Assembly (NCBI GenBank): GCA_964016885.1
Contig: OZ024742.1
Coordinates: forward strand, 12,842,311-12,906,310
Length of the DNA: 64,000 bases
Source of the DNA: Eledone cirrhosa
Taxonomy: Eukaryota; Mollusca; Cephalopoda; Octopoda; Eledonidae
Direction: 5' to 3'
In this document: piece by piece, positions 42,745 through 52,576 of the stretch
Layout: every line of letters starts with the position of its first letter
Numbering within the stretch: position 1 is the stretch's first letter
Made by a program: the position numbers and the translations under genes
The notes under the pieces: model-generated
Seen by the model: only the letters and a program-made list of their open reading frames with translations
Told to the model about the DNA's origin: nothing
Databases searched by the model: none

Positions 42745-42840
42745 AAATTGAGTAAATCAACTGGTACTTTATTTATCGATCACAAGAAGGATGAAAATCA
42801 AAGTTGAACAGGAAGGGATTTGAACTCAGAATGTAATGTC
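42745..42840 (-). mobile_element. SINE fragment (antisense)
   Basis: ACTGGTACTTTATTTATCGA, then GGATGAAAATCAAAGTTGA and GGGATTTGAACTCAGAA are the reverse complement of the SINE body through the B-box. The tail is incomplete. Confidence 0.65.
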
Positions 42841-42929
42841 ACAATGAAATTTTAATTGTAATATCATTACTCGCAGTATGGCAGGATGGTTTCATCTATT
42901 TCCTGGTAACAAACTACCAACTGGCCATT

Positions 42930-43037
42930 AGGGTGTCTCAAATAAATGTATACATACTTTGATTACCTGTATAGGCAATATTTATTAAAATGCTGTTGAG
43001 GTGTGTATACATTTTTTTATGGGGGGAGGGACACCCT
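42930..43037. mobile_element. Short mariner-like MITE
   Basis: Ends are AGGGTGTC on the left and GACACCCT on the right, with TA on each outer side. An inner inverted pair, AAATGTATACA and TGTATACATTT, follows after a gap of about 9 bp in one arm. The AGGGTGTC end and TA flanks are typical of mori-type mariner ends. No transposase is encoded, and 108 bp suits a MITE. Family assignment is inference from the ends only. Confidence 0.5.
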
Positions 43038-43187
43038 GTATATACATTTCTTTAGCAAAGTTGAGTCCTAACAATTTTGGCAGTTGGTTTATTTGGAGAA
43101 ATCAATTACAATAAACAGTTTTGTATTTCATGTTTGTCAAGATCTGGTACGAAAGATAATCATTTTCAGATTGGATTTTAATACACT

Positions 43188-44497
43188 CATATATCTACAT
43201 GTCATATATCTACATGTCTATCATATATCTACATGTTGTCATCTATCTAGATGTTGTCATATATCTACATGTCTATCATATATCTATATGTCTATCATAT
43301 ATCTACATGTCTACCATTTATCTACATGTCTACCATATATCTACATGTCTATCATATATCTAAATGTTATCATTTATCTACATGTCTATCATATATCTAC
43401 ATGTTGTCATATATCTACATGTTATCATATATCTACATGTTATCAAATATCTACATATCTGTCATGTATTATCTACAAGTCTATCATATATCTACATGTC
43501 TACAATATATCTACATGTCTATCATATATCTATATGTCTATCATATATCTACATGTCCAGCATTTATCTACATGTCTACCATATATCTACATGTCTATCA
43601 TATATCTACATGTCTATCATATATCTACATGTTATCATATATCTACATGTTATCATATTTCTACATGTTACCATACATCTACATGTTATCATATATCTAA
43701 ATGTGGTCATATCTCTACATGTTATCATATATCTACATGTTATCATATATCTACATGTTATCATTTATCTACACGTCTATCATATATCTACATGTTATCA
43801 TATATCTACATGTTATCATATATCTACATGTTGTCATATATCTACATGTTATCATCTATCTATATGTCTACCATATATCTACATGTCTATCATATATTTA
43901 TATGTTTATCATATATCTACATGTTGTCATATATCTACATGTTATCATATATCTACATGTCTATCATGTAGGATCTACAAGTCTATCATATATCTACATG
44001 TCTACATATATCTACAAATCTATCATTTATCTACATCTTATCATATATCTATATGTTTATCATATATCTACATGTCTATCATATATCTACATGTTATCAT
44101 ATATCTACATGTTATCATGTATCTACATGTCTATCATATATCTACATGTTATCATATATCTACATGTTATCATGTATCTACATGTTATCATATATCTACA
44201 TGTCTATCATATATCTACATGTCTACCATATATCTACATGTCTATTATATATCTACATGTCTATCATATATCTACATGTTATCATATATCTACATGTTAT
44301 CATATATCTTAATGTTGTCATATCTCTACATGTTATCATATATCTACATGTTATCATATATCTACATGCTATCATTTATCTACATGTCTATCATATATCT
44401 ACATGTTATCATTTATCTACATGTTATCATATATCTACATGTTGTCATATATCTACATGTCTATCATATATCTACATGTCTATAATATACCCACATG
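43188..44497. repeat. 18/19-bp minisatellite (ATATCTACATGT units)
   Basis: About 70 tandem units built on TCATATATCTACATGT, ending in CTA (19 bp) or TTA/TTG (18 bp). 18-bp units keep frame, and three 19-bp units restore it. All three plus-strand frames therefore read as long open frames rich in HISTCY, YIYMLS and IIYLHV. Those frames are artefacts of the repeat. The left edge runs into unique sequence and the right edge breaks at CCCACATGAGGGG. Confidence 0.95.
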
Positions 44498-44499
44498 AG

Positions 44500-44700
44500 G
44501 GGTGTTCTGTTTGTTGTGAGTTATGTGGTTGTTGTGTGTAGTTGGTTGTATGTTGTATGGTTGTTATGTGTTATGAGTTTTGTGGTTATGTGATTGTTGT
44601 GTGTTTCTTGTTGTTAGTTTTGTGGTTTTTCAGTTGTTTGTTGTATGTTGTTTGTTGTGAGTTGTGTGGTTGTTATGTGTAGTTAGATGTTTGAATCCAG
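44500..44700. repeat. GTTGT/GTGGTT low-complexity tract
   Basis: Irregular repeats of GTTGTGAGTT, GTGGTTGTT and TGTGTAGTTG without a fixed period. It directly follows the 18/19-bp minisatellite. No gene. Confidence 0.75.
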
Positions 44701-44810
44701 AAATATCTTAGAGCATCATTGACAGCTACAACTTTGGTAATTCCACCAAAGAATAACCTTTACAAATATTACAGAAATCTACTGTACATGACCTTGGAAG
44801 GAATATATCG

Positions 44811-45516
44811 TTGACAAGGAAACCAATGGCAACTACAGAGGTCAGAGTTATCTCCCTTCCCAACCTGACACATCTCCATACAAGACATCTAAAAATACAG
44901 CTGTCACATACAGAAATAATGTTTGTAAATATGGTAGAAAGAATCTCTAAATGTCTACAATATAACAGTAATGGTATTAACCAGAAAGTTGGGGTAGAAA
45001 TAGATTTGATTATTCTTCACAACGTTTATAATTAAAACAAAAAACAAAATTATTACAACCAGAACTCCCACCTCTATCATCCATCATTACACATTATATT
45101 CAAGTCAGACAAGAGAAAACCTTTTATAACAGGTGTGATCTTATAACATACATAAAATATATAGAAAGAACACTGTATCTATATATGAAATATATAGTTA
45201 TTAGAAATGACATTTGTAAACCAATAGAGATTGATCCTACAGAAGAAATGAAGGCTTCCAAAATAGTTAACAACATGAAGGACATTAATATAATAAACAT
45301 ATCAACATAGATACAATTGTATCGTAGAGTCAGTAAAATAGATTTATACAAATCCAGACACATATCGTACAAGGCAACATTAAAAACTATAACTCAAATG
45401 ACACCACAGAAATAGCCAACGTGTTAAAAACTAGAGATAACTTAAAGTACACAGCACTAAAAGCTTATACAACCAAAATAGAACTCAGGATCAAACATTT
45501 GAACAAAGAAATTTGA
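44811..45516 (+). pseudogene. Possible retroelement ORF relic, unidentified
   Basis: Three short open stretches in different frames follow each other on the plus strand: 44,811-45,035, about 45,124-45,310, and 45,370-45,516. The last is a lysine-rich, helix-like segment (about 48 codons ending in RIKHLNKEI). Basic linkers of this kind precede RT domains in several non-LTR retrotransposons, but I see no RT motif. The frames could be chance in AT-rich DNA. The region is followed at once by a SINE with target-site duplications. No product is named. Confidence 0.25.
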
Positions 45517-45536
45517 CAGTATATGTTACATTTATT

Positions 45537-45696
45537 ATTAGTTAATTCCGTTACGACCATTTACGGTCTGAGTTCAAATCCCACCGAGGTCGGCTTTGCC
45601 TTTCATCATTACGGGGTCGATAAAATAAAGTACCAGTAATGTACTGAGATAATTGCTGGCCTTGTGCCAAAAGTAGAAGCAATCATTAGTTAATTC
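45537..45696 (+). mobile_element. 5'-truncated SINE with perfect 12-bp target-site duplication
   Basis: The SINE body and tail (B-box GAGTTCAAATCC, then GTCGATAAAATAAAGTACC, TTGCTGGCCTTGTGCC, GTAGAAGC) span 45,549-45,684. It is flanked by ATTAGTTAATTC at 45,537-45,548 and 45,685-45,696. The insert begins at CGTTACGACC, so the A-box half of the tRNA-like head is missing. The exact duplication shows this shortened form is the inserted form, not a later deletion. Confidence 0.9.
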
Positions 45697-45838
45697 TATT
45701 CCTCTCTGTCTAAACTGTTGGAAAATGCTGAATAATCTAGCAAGCTGGATTCCGTTCCTGTCACAAACTATCATATATATGATGTCTAAATGTGGTTATC
45801 ATTCGGTTCACACAGCATTTCAATGTAGTTTCTTTATT

Positions 45839-45996
45839 ATTATTTGCTAGCATAGTTACGTCCCTTTACAGTCTCAGTTCAAATCCCGCCGAGGTTAACT
45901 TTGCCTTTCATCCTTAGGGGGTCGATAAAATAAAGTACCAGTAATGTACTGGGTAATTGCTGGCCTTGTGCTTAATGTAGAAAAAATTATTTGCTA
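45839..45996 (+). mobile_element. 5'-truncated SINE with perfect 11-bp target-site duplication
   Basis: The insert at 45,850-45,985 starts at GCATAGTTACG and runs through the B-box, body and TTGCTGGCC tail. It is flanked by ATTATTTGCTA at 45,839-45,849 and 45,986-45,996. The truncation point is within about 5 bases of that in the SINE about 300 bp upstream. Confidence 0.9.
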
Positions 45997-46116
45997 TAGA
46001 AGTTTCACTTGGATAGGAAGGTGAGGGTGGAGAGAGAAGTGCTGCTCCCCAGTACATTTGCTGAAAGGTGGGTAAATGTGGCGAGAATAGACCGTTTGAG
46101 TGGGCCTACTCTGGTC

Positions 46117-46136
46117 ACTACTACTACTACTACTAT

Positions 46137-46181
<45 letters not shown>

Positions 46182-46422
46182 CGTTACTAGTACTAGTACT
46201 ACTATTACTACTACTACTACCAGTACAACTACCGCTACTACTACTACAACTATTACTACTACTACTACTACTACCGCTACTACTACTACAAATATTACTA
46301 CTACTACTACCGCTACTACTACTATAACCGCTACTACTATAACTACCACTACTACTACTACTGCTACTAATACTACCATCACTGCTACTACTACCACTAC
46401 TACTACTACCGCTACTACTTCA

Positions 46423-46463
<41 letters not shown>

Positions 46464-46590
46464 CGCTACTACTACTACTACTGTTACTACTACTACAACG
46501 ACCACTACTACTACTACTACTACTATTATTACTACTACCATTACTACTACCGCTACTACTACTACTACTACTACTACTGCTACTACCGCA

Positions 46591-46655
<65 letters not shown>

Positions 46656-46683
46656 TACTACTATCACTACTACCTCTACCACA
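46117..46683. repeat. (ACT)n trinucleotide microsatellite, about 565 bp
   Basis: Nearly pure ACT repeats with scattered GCT, ATT, ACC and ACA triplets. The plus strand reads as poly-Thr and the minus strand as poly-Val. These frames are by-products: the flanking residues match nothing and interruptions are at all codon positions. Confidence 0.95.
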
Positions 46684-46740
46684 CTATATTTCTTCTATTA
46701 CTATAGGGTTGTTTTCAGAGAGGGTCACAGTGACCTGACG

Positions 46741-48940
46741 ATCAACAGAACAACTGTTTCATTTCACCAACAGATGAACAACTGTTTCATTTCACCAACA
46801 GATGAACAACTGTTTCATTTCACCAACAGATGAACAACTGTTTCTTTTCACCAATAGATGAACAACTGTTTCATTTCCCCAACAGATGAACAACTGTTTC
46901 ATTTCACCAACAGATGAACAACTGTTTCATTTTACCAATAGATGAACAACTGTTTCATTTCACCAACAGATGAACAACTGTTTCATTTCACCAACAGATG
47001 AACAACTGTTTTTTTTTCACCAACAGATGAACAACAGTTTCATTTCACCAATAGATGAACAACTGTTTCATTTCACCAACAGATGAACAACTGTTTCATT
47101 TCACCAACAGATAAACAACTGTTTCATTTCACCAACAGATGATATATATAATTTCACCAACAGATGAACAACTGTTCCATTTCACCAACAGATGAACAAC
47201 TGTTTCATTTCACCAACAGATTAACAACTGTTTCATTTTACCAACAGATGAACAACTGTTTCATTTCACCAACATATGAACAATTATTTCATTTTACCAA
47301 CAGATGAACAACTGTTTCATTTCACCAACAGATGAAAAACTGATTCATTTCACCAACAGATGAACAACTGCTTCATTTCACCAACAGATGAACAACTGTT
47401 ACATTTCACCAACAGATGAACAACTGTTTCTTTTCACCAACAGATGAACAACTGTTTCATTTCACCAACAGATGAACAACTGTTTCATTTCACCAACAGA
47501 TGAACAACTGTTCCATCTCACCAACAGATGAACAACTATTTCTTTTCACCAACAGATGAACAACTGTTTCATTTCACTAACAGATGAACAACTGTTTCAT
47601 TTTACCAACAGATGATATATATAATTTCACCAACAGATGAACGACTGTTCCATTTCACCAACAGATGAACAACTGTTTCATTTTACCAACAGATGATATA
47701 TATAATTTCACCAACAGATGAACGACTGTTCCATTTCACCAACAGATGAACAACTGTTTCATTTCACCAACAGATTAACAACTGTTTCATTTTACCAACA
47801 GATGAACAACTGTTTCATTTCACCAACATATGATATATATAATTTCACCAACAGATGAACAACTGTTTCATTTCACCAACAGATGAACAACTGTTTCATT
47901 TTACCAACAGATGAAATATATAATTTCACCAACAGATGAACAACTGTTCCATTTCACCAACAGATGATCAACTGTTTTATTTTACCAACATATTAACAAC
48001 TGTTTCATTTTACCAACAGATGAACAATTGTTTCATTTCACCAATAGATGAACAACTGTTTCATTTTACCAACAGATGAACAATTGTTTCATTTCACCAA
48101 CAGATGAACAATTATTTCATTTCACCAACAGATGAACAACTGTTTCATTTCACCAACAGATGAACAACTGTTTCATTTCACCAACAGATGAACAACTGTT
48201 TCATTTCACCAACAGATAAACAACTGTTTCATTTCACCAACAGATGAACAACTGTTTCATTTCACCAACAGATGAACAACTGTTTCATTTCACCAACAGA
48301 TGAACAACTGTTTCATTTCACCAACAGATGAACAACTGTTTCATTTCACCAACAGATGAACACCTGTTCCATTTCACCAACAGATGCATAACTGTTTCTT
48401 TTCACCAACAGATGAACAACTGTTTCATTTCACCAAGAGATGAACAACTGTTTCTTTTCACCAATAGATGAACAACTGTTTCATTTCCCCAACAGATGAA
48501 CAACTGTTTCATTTCACCAACAGATGAACAACTGTTTCATTTTACCAATAGACGAACAACTGTTTCATTTCACCAACAGATGAACAACTGTTTCATTTTA
48601 CCAACAGATGAAATATATAATTTCACCAACAGATGAACAACTGTTCCATTTCACCAACAGATGAACAACTGTTTCATTTCACCAACAGATGAACAATCGT
48701 TTCATTTCACCAACAGATGAACAACTGTTTCATTTTACCAAAAGATGAACAACTGTTTCATTTCACCAACAGATGAACAACTGTTTCATTTTACCAATAG
48801 ATGATATATATAATTTCACCAACAGATTAACAACTGTTCCATTTCACCAACAGATGAACAACTGTTTCATTTCACCAACAGATGAATAATTGTTTCATTT
48901 CACCAACAGATGAACAACTGTTTCATTTCACCAACAGATG
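46741..48940. repeat. 28-bp minisatellite (AACTGTTTCATTTCACC units)
   Basis: About 78 tandem 28-bp units containing CAGATGAACAACTGTTTCAT followed by TTCACCAA. A recurrent shorter variant replaces the middle with GATATATATAATTTC (seen near 47,140, 47,612, 47,690, 47,830 and 48,803, with GAAATATATAATTTC forms near 47,910 and 48,607). Its repetition in the same neighbour context (AACGACTGTTCC after 47,612 and 47,690) shows multi-unit duplication. No frame is likely to be coding. Confidence 0.95.
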
Positions 48941-49012
48941 GAAATATGGAGATGGCAGAAGTACACGATAATATACGAGTATACACCTGGCCACGTGATC
49001 CGCTAAAGAAAC

Positions 49013-49126
49013 ACCACACACACACACATATACAGACTTATACAAACGTATATTGGCCTTGTTTATCTCTCTTCCTCTCCCAGTCAAAATTATTAGAAAA
49101 ACACACACACACATACACACACACAT

Positions 49127-49192
<66 letters not shown>
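49013..49192. repeat. (CA)n and (TA)n microsatellites
   Basis: Short CA tract at 49,013-49,032, then interrupted CA with CATACA from 49,101, continuing into pure TA from about 49,145 to 49,192. Small open frames here are repeat artefacts. Confidence 0.95.
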
Positions 49193-49196
<4 letters not shown>

Positions 49197-49390
49197 ATTA
49201 GGTAGTAACATATGCTTATGCCTTATTTGACTAAATAGAATTAGTCTGTTAGTTGAGGTTTTAAAAATACCTCTGAAAGGAAAAAAGGATGAGTATTTAC
49301 GTACCATAACACCAACACACCACCCATGCTTCCTTCCATTCAATTAGAAGCTATATAGCCATAACAGGTATATATATGTATATATCATTT

Positions 49391-49730
49391 TCAAATTCAC
49401 AGCTTGATACGTTCTAACAAAGATGTTTCAGAAAGATCCTGGGCATTAGTTGACAAGACAACATCACAAACGAAAATATGCTTCGAAGAACCAATGTTAG
49501 ACACATGAGTCTTGTCATTAAGAGCAGAAGAATGTAGCTGGCAAGGCATGTCCTATGAGTGGGGGACAATATATAAGCAAGAATTGCAATGTCATATTTG
49601 CCTGCTAGTGGGAAAAGACCAAAGGGTAGGCCTAAGAAGATTTGGAGATCCACTCAAAAAGATGATCTGCGTAGGTGTGGCAGAAATTGGTTTCAAGTAC
49701 CAGCCCTATGATATGACAAAAACATTACTA
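49391..49730 (+). pseudogene. Non-LTR retrotransposon RT C-terminal remnant
   Basis: One plus-strand frame reads, in order: LDTF, stop, QRCFRKILGIS, stop, QDNITN, LRRTNV, IKSRRM, stop, LARHVL, and GKRPKGRPKKIWR, then DDLRRCGRNWF. This order (cysteine-containing RKILGIS segment, TNE/LRR, RRM.WLGHVL, then G-R-GRPK-W) is the familiar conserved C-terminal region of LINE-type reverse transcriptases in animals. At least four in-frame stops (about 49,478, 49,535, 49,556 and 49,574) show it is dead. The RT core upstream is absent; the fragment is preceded by microsatellite. The PLE begins a few bases after it. The exact LINE clade is not assignable from this fragment. Confidence 0.75.
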
Positions 49731-49734
49731 TGAA

Positions 49735-49851
49735 ATATTGTTATACTTTGGGAGGGTCATGTTGCCAATAAGAAACACACGCACCAGTTGCTTTCACTTC
49801 AATTTATTATAATAAATTTATAAATTTAGGAATTTATAAATTTATAAATTT
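49735..49851 (+). repeat. PLE left inverted terminal repeat (117 bp)
   Basis: Begins ATATTGTTATACTTTGGG and ends in an (AATTTATA)n-like stretch. It is the exact reverse complement of 52,194-52,310 (117 of 117 bases by hand alignment). In the orientation of the ORF it is an inverted copy of the element's 3' end placed at its 5' end. The AATTTATA run continues to 49,859 and differs in copy number from the right side. Confidence 0.95.
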
Positions 49852-49855
49852 ATAA

Positions 49856-51902
49856 ATTTCTGGTTACACCACTGAGGTAACACCACAGGAGCATGAGGAT
49901 AGAGAAAAAGCCCTCAATGCCCATATGGTGATGTGGACGAATATAATGCAGCCCAACAAAAGGACTGCCAACAACTTCCAGGCCTGGAACAATGACGTGC
50001 CGGCGTTGTATGGGCTTCGAAAAGACCATAAAACGGGCAGTGACCCTGTCACGGGACCACCAACATGACCAGTCTGTGGAGCTAACATTGCTAGTAACTA
50101 CAGACTGTCCTACTTCCTCTCCCTGATCATACGCCCCATCATTGAAATGTCCCCAGATGTATGTGACAGCACGGAGGACCTCCTCAGCAGAATCGGCGAG
50201 AGTAACCGATCTAGGGACCTAACAAACTGCATAATAGGTAGTATGGATGTTGTGTCCCTGTATCCATCTATTGACGTGGATTTTGCTGTGGAGAAATGCG
50301 TAGAAATGATCAGTGAGAGCAATGTTGAGTTCCGTGGGATTGATACCAGTGAGCTGGGACTCCTACTTAAACTTACCTACCTATAGTAATAATTACCTAG
50401 ACACATATGACCTTAGCAACTTGTGCCCTACAAGACCAGCAAGAGGCAGACCACCTACCATTACCTCAATGGCCAAGAAAACCCATACAGATAGATGGAA
50501 CGGGTGGACCAGAGCCATACTGACACCCGAAAACCACGATGAACTGAAGAAAATGATTACACATGCGGTAGGGACCAGCATAAAACTAACCCTTAAGGAA
50601 CATATGTTCAAATTTAATGGAAAAACATATGCCCAAGAGGAAGGAGCAGCCATTGGTGTTAGCATTGCAGGCGACATAGCTAACTTATTCATGGTATGGT
50701 GGGACAGTAGACTTAAACTTAAACTTAAAGAACAATTAGAAGACGCCTTAACCCTGATAATGTACTCCCGCTACGTGATGATATAAACATCGTAGTTAAG
50801 ACACCCCCACTAGAGAACAGTCAGGAACTAGAGAAAAACATAATGGAAAGCATCCAGAAAATAGCTAACTCCATCCACCAGAGTATTAGAGTTACTATAG
50901 ACTACCCAAGTAAACACCCCAACCATCGATTACCTGTACTAGACACAGAGCTCTGGTTAGATACCATTAATAACAAAAAAACAAATCCTCCATTCCCATT
51001 ATGCCAAACCCATGACTTCCAAACATCTCATCCACCGAAACTCGGCTGTTTTGGACCATACCAAAATCAACATACTGATTGCGGATTTGGTACGGGTGAT
51101 GAGAAGCGTGTCCTGCATATGCAACCCCGAAGAACTAGAGAGACACATACAACACTTCATCCACCGTATGCAGTTCTCTGGTTACAATCAGAGAGATAAA
51201 ATCAGAGTGTATAGAGGAGCCAGAACCAAATGGGAAAAAATGGTAAATAATGACACAAATGGAACCTGCCCCTTGTATAGGAGCAAATTTTGGAATAGAA
51301 TAGAAAGAACTAGGAATAAGGCTAATAGAATAAACTCATGGTATGATAGCAATAAATACCAGAGTGTAATGTTCATCGATACAACCCCTAGAGGTGAATT
51401 AGCTTACAAATTTAGAAGAGCCCTAGATAAACATAAACTCAATATTAAGATAGTAGAAAGACCAGGTACCTCCGTAAAAACACTTATTAGCAAGACATAC
51501 CCTTTTCAAAGACGCCTCTGTATAGATAAGAAATGTATAACCTGTAAAATAAGCCCCCATATTAACTGTAAAACTAGAAATGTAGTGTATAGCATAAGAT
51601 GTACTGAAGGACAATGTAGAAACAAAAATATAGTGTACATAGGTGAGACAGCTCGTAGTGTAGGGGAACGGATAAATGAACACTGGCGAGACCTTCAATA
51701 TAGTAAAGAATCATCTGTACTCTACCAACATGCTAAAATAGAACATAAGGGTAAATTAGAGAACATAGAAATAAAAATAGAATCTACACACAGAAAAGAC
51801 GCAATGTTTAGACAAATCACAGAGGCAATAAACATAAAAGAATTACAACCAAAATTAAATAGAAAATATGAGCGGAACAGCAACATCACAACTTACAATT
51901 AA
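49856..51902 (+). pseudogene. PLE reverse transcriptase and GIY-YIG endonuclease, disabled
   Basis: Reading order. Frame 1 (49,856-50,386): LYGLRKDHK and SNYRLSYFLS segments, in-frame TGA at 50,066-50,068, then GSMDVVSLYPSID (RT catalytic Asp at about 50,246). Frame shift near 50,380. Frame 2 (to about 50,776): GRPPTITS, then QEEGAAIGVSIAGDIANLF, a PLE RT signature. A 1-base deletion at about 50,777 splits the YVDD catalytic box: Tyr-Val in one frame, Asp-Asp-Ile in the next. Frame 3 (to about 50,975): YPS.HPN.RLPVLDTELW. Shift in an A7 run at 50,975-50,981. Frame 4 (to TAA at 51,900-51,902): HYAKPMTSK, a Cys cluster (CIDKKCITC), then GIY-YIG with VVYSI (Tyr at 51,588), YIGET (51,636), Arg-Ser-x3-Arg-x3-His, and Glu at 51,822. 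About 682 codons remain; the N-terminal part with the DKG region is missing. Nonfunctional. Confidence 0.92.
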
Positions 51903-52193
51903 GGACAAAATGAAAACACACACGCACAGAGAACAAACAACCGACCGGTAACATGTAAATAAACAAATAAATAAACGAATATAAACACACACAGACACCC
52001 GGATGTGGCGCATGCGCAGACTGAGCACACAACACACACACACAGAAACAAAATGGCGTAGGACAGAACAAAGGAGAGGCACAAAAACAAAGAAAAGAAT
52101 CCCCAGTCACTGAAGAGGTCATAGAATGTGTGACGAAAGAACTTTGACAATATATAAACAACTATCTGGTTGTGGAACCAACCAACCAACCAA
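51903..52193 (+). other. PLE 3' UTR
   Basis: A- and CA-rich stretch after the PLE stop codon. It contains TAAATAAACAAATAAATAAA near 51,956, a GC-richer segment (GGATGTGGCGCATGCGCAGA near 52,001), the ribozyme candidate, and (AACC)4 at about 52,177-52,191 just before the right terminal repeat. Minus-strand frames of about 75-96 codons here are Cys/Val-rich artefacts. Confidence 0.7.
52106..52148 (+). ncRNA. Candidate type I hammerhead ribozyme in the PLE 3' UTR
   Basis: Conserved pieces appear in the right order and spacing. Stem I strand GTCA at 52,106-52,109 is followed directly by the core CTGAAGA (CUGANGA) at 52,110-52,116. Stem II arms GTCA (52,118-52,121) and TGAC (52,131-52,134) follow, then GAAA at 52,135-52,138. 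A very short stem III A-G/C-U (52,138-52,139 with 52,142-52,143) follows, then U17 at 52,144 and the second stem I strand TGAC at 52,145-52,148. Predicted cleavage is after 52,144. PLEs are known to carry minimal type I hammerheads with tiny stem III. One extra G at 52,117 (or one C missing before GAAA) breaks ideal stem II pairing, so this copy may be weak or inactive. Not tested by folding. Confidence 0.6.
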
Positions 52194-52310
52194 AAATTTA
52201 TAAATTTATAAATTCCTAAATTTATAAATTTATTATAATAAATTGAAGTGAAAGCAACTGGTGCGTGTGTTTCTTATTGGCAACATGACCCTCCCAAAGT
52301 ATAACAATAT
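52194..52310 (-). repeat. PLE right inverted terminal repeat (117 bp)
   Basis: Exact reverse complement of 49,735-49,851. It ends GGGAGG-type outer sequence as CCCAAAGTATAACAATAT. It lies downstream of the ORF and ribozyme, so it is probably the element's authentic 3' end. Confidence 0.95.
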
Positions 52311-52576
52311 CGGTTTCAACACACGATTTCAGATAAAGAATCTTGCTAAACAAATTCAGAAACGAAATTACTATGAAAGTTAACATAATATATTACAGTA
52401 TTATCAAATATCAACCCAGACATAAAAAAAAACTTCGATCTGCGATAAACATAACATGTAGATAAATTGTAGAGTATATAGAAATAGATATGTGTTTTGG
52501 TAGATTGGGGAGAAATTATAACTATTGAGGGGAGGGGCTCTGGGTTCCTCTCGTACTCAACGTTATATTATATTAG
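52311..52576. other. Intergenic, no gene
   Basis: AT-rich, no open frame and no recognised repeat. The LINE remnant left of the PLE does not visibly resume here. Contains CTCTGGGTTCCTCTC at 52,538-52,552, which is inverted at 52,984-52,998. Confidence 0.5.

Larger units (their letters stand above)
49735..52310 (+). mobile_element. Penelope-like element (PLE) with perfect inverted terminal repeats
   Basis: A 2,576-bp unit bounded by 117-bp inverted repeats that match at every base (49,735-49,851 and 52,194-52,310). Inside lies a broken RT plus GIY-YIG endonuclease frame, then a 3' UTR with a candidate hammerhead ribozyme. RT linked to a C-terminal GIY-YIG nuclease identifies endonuclease-containing PLEs, which integrate by target-primed reverse transcription. 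PLE terminal repeats are usually direct (pLTRs); inverted partial copies are known. The 5' part of the ORF is missing: the left repeat joins directly to sequence just upstream of the YGLRKDHK motif. No target-site duplication longer than a few bases was found (the ATAT at both outer ends is part of the palindromic terminus). Confidence 0.92.

Noticed and set aside
43084..44541. Overlapping plus-strand ORFs of 149-373 codons (HISTCYHISTCY, YIYMLSYIYM)
   Set aside because: All three frames are open because the 18/19-bp minisatellite has no stop codon on that strand. No unique sequence, domain or start context.
46005..46833. Poly-Thr (274 codons, plus) and poly-Val (225 codons, minus) ORFs
   Set aside because: Direct translation of an (ACT)n microsatellite.
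49414..49653. Minus-strand ORF of 79 codons
   Set aside because: It is antisense to the plus-strand LINE remnant, whose conserved motifs decide the strand.
51855..52189. Minus-strand Cys/Val-rich ORFs (75-96 codons) over the PLE 3' UTR
   Set aside because: They arise from the CA-rich 3' UTR read in reverse and overlap three ways. No signal for a real small secreted protein beyond composition.
49735..52310. DNA transposon with long TIRs
   Set aside because: Perfect inverted ends would suit one, but the only coding content is RT plus GIY-YIG, and no transposase motif or clear target-site duplication is present. A PLE is the better explanation.
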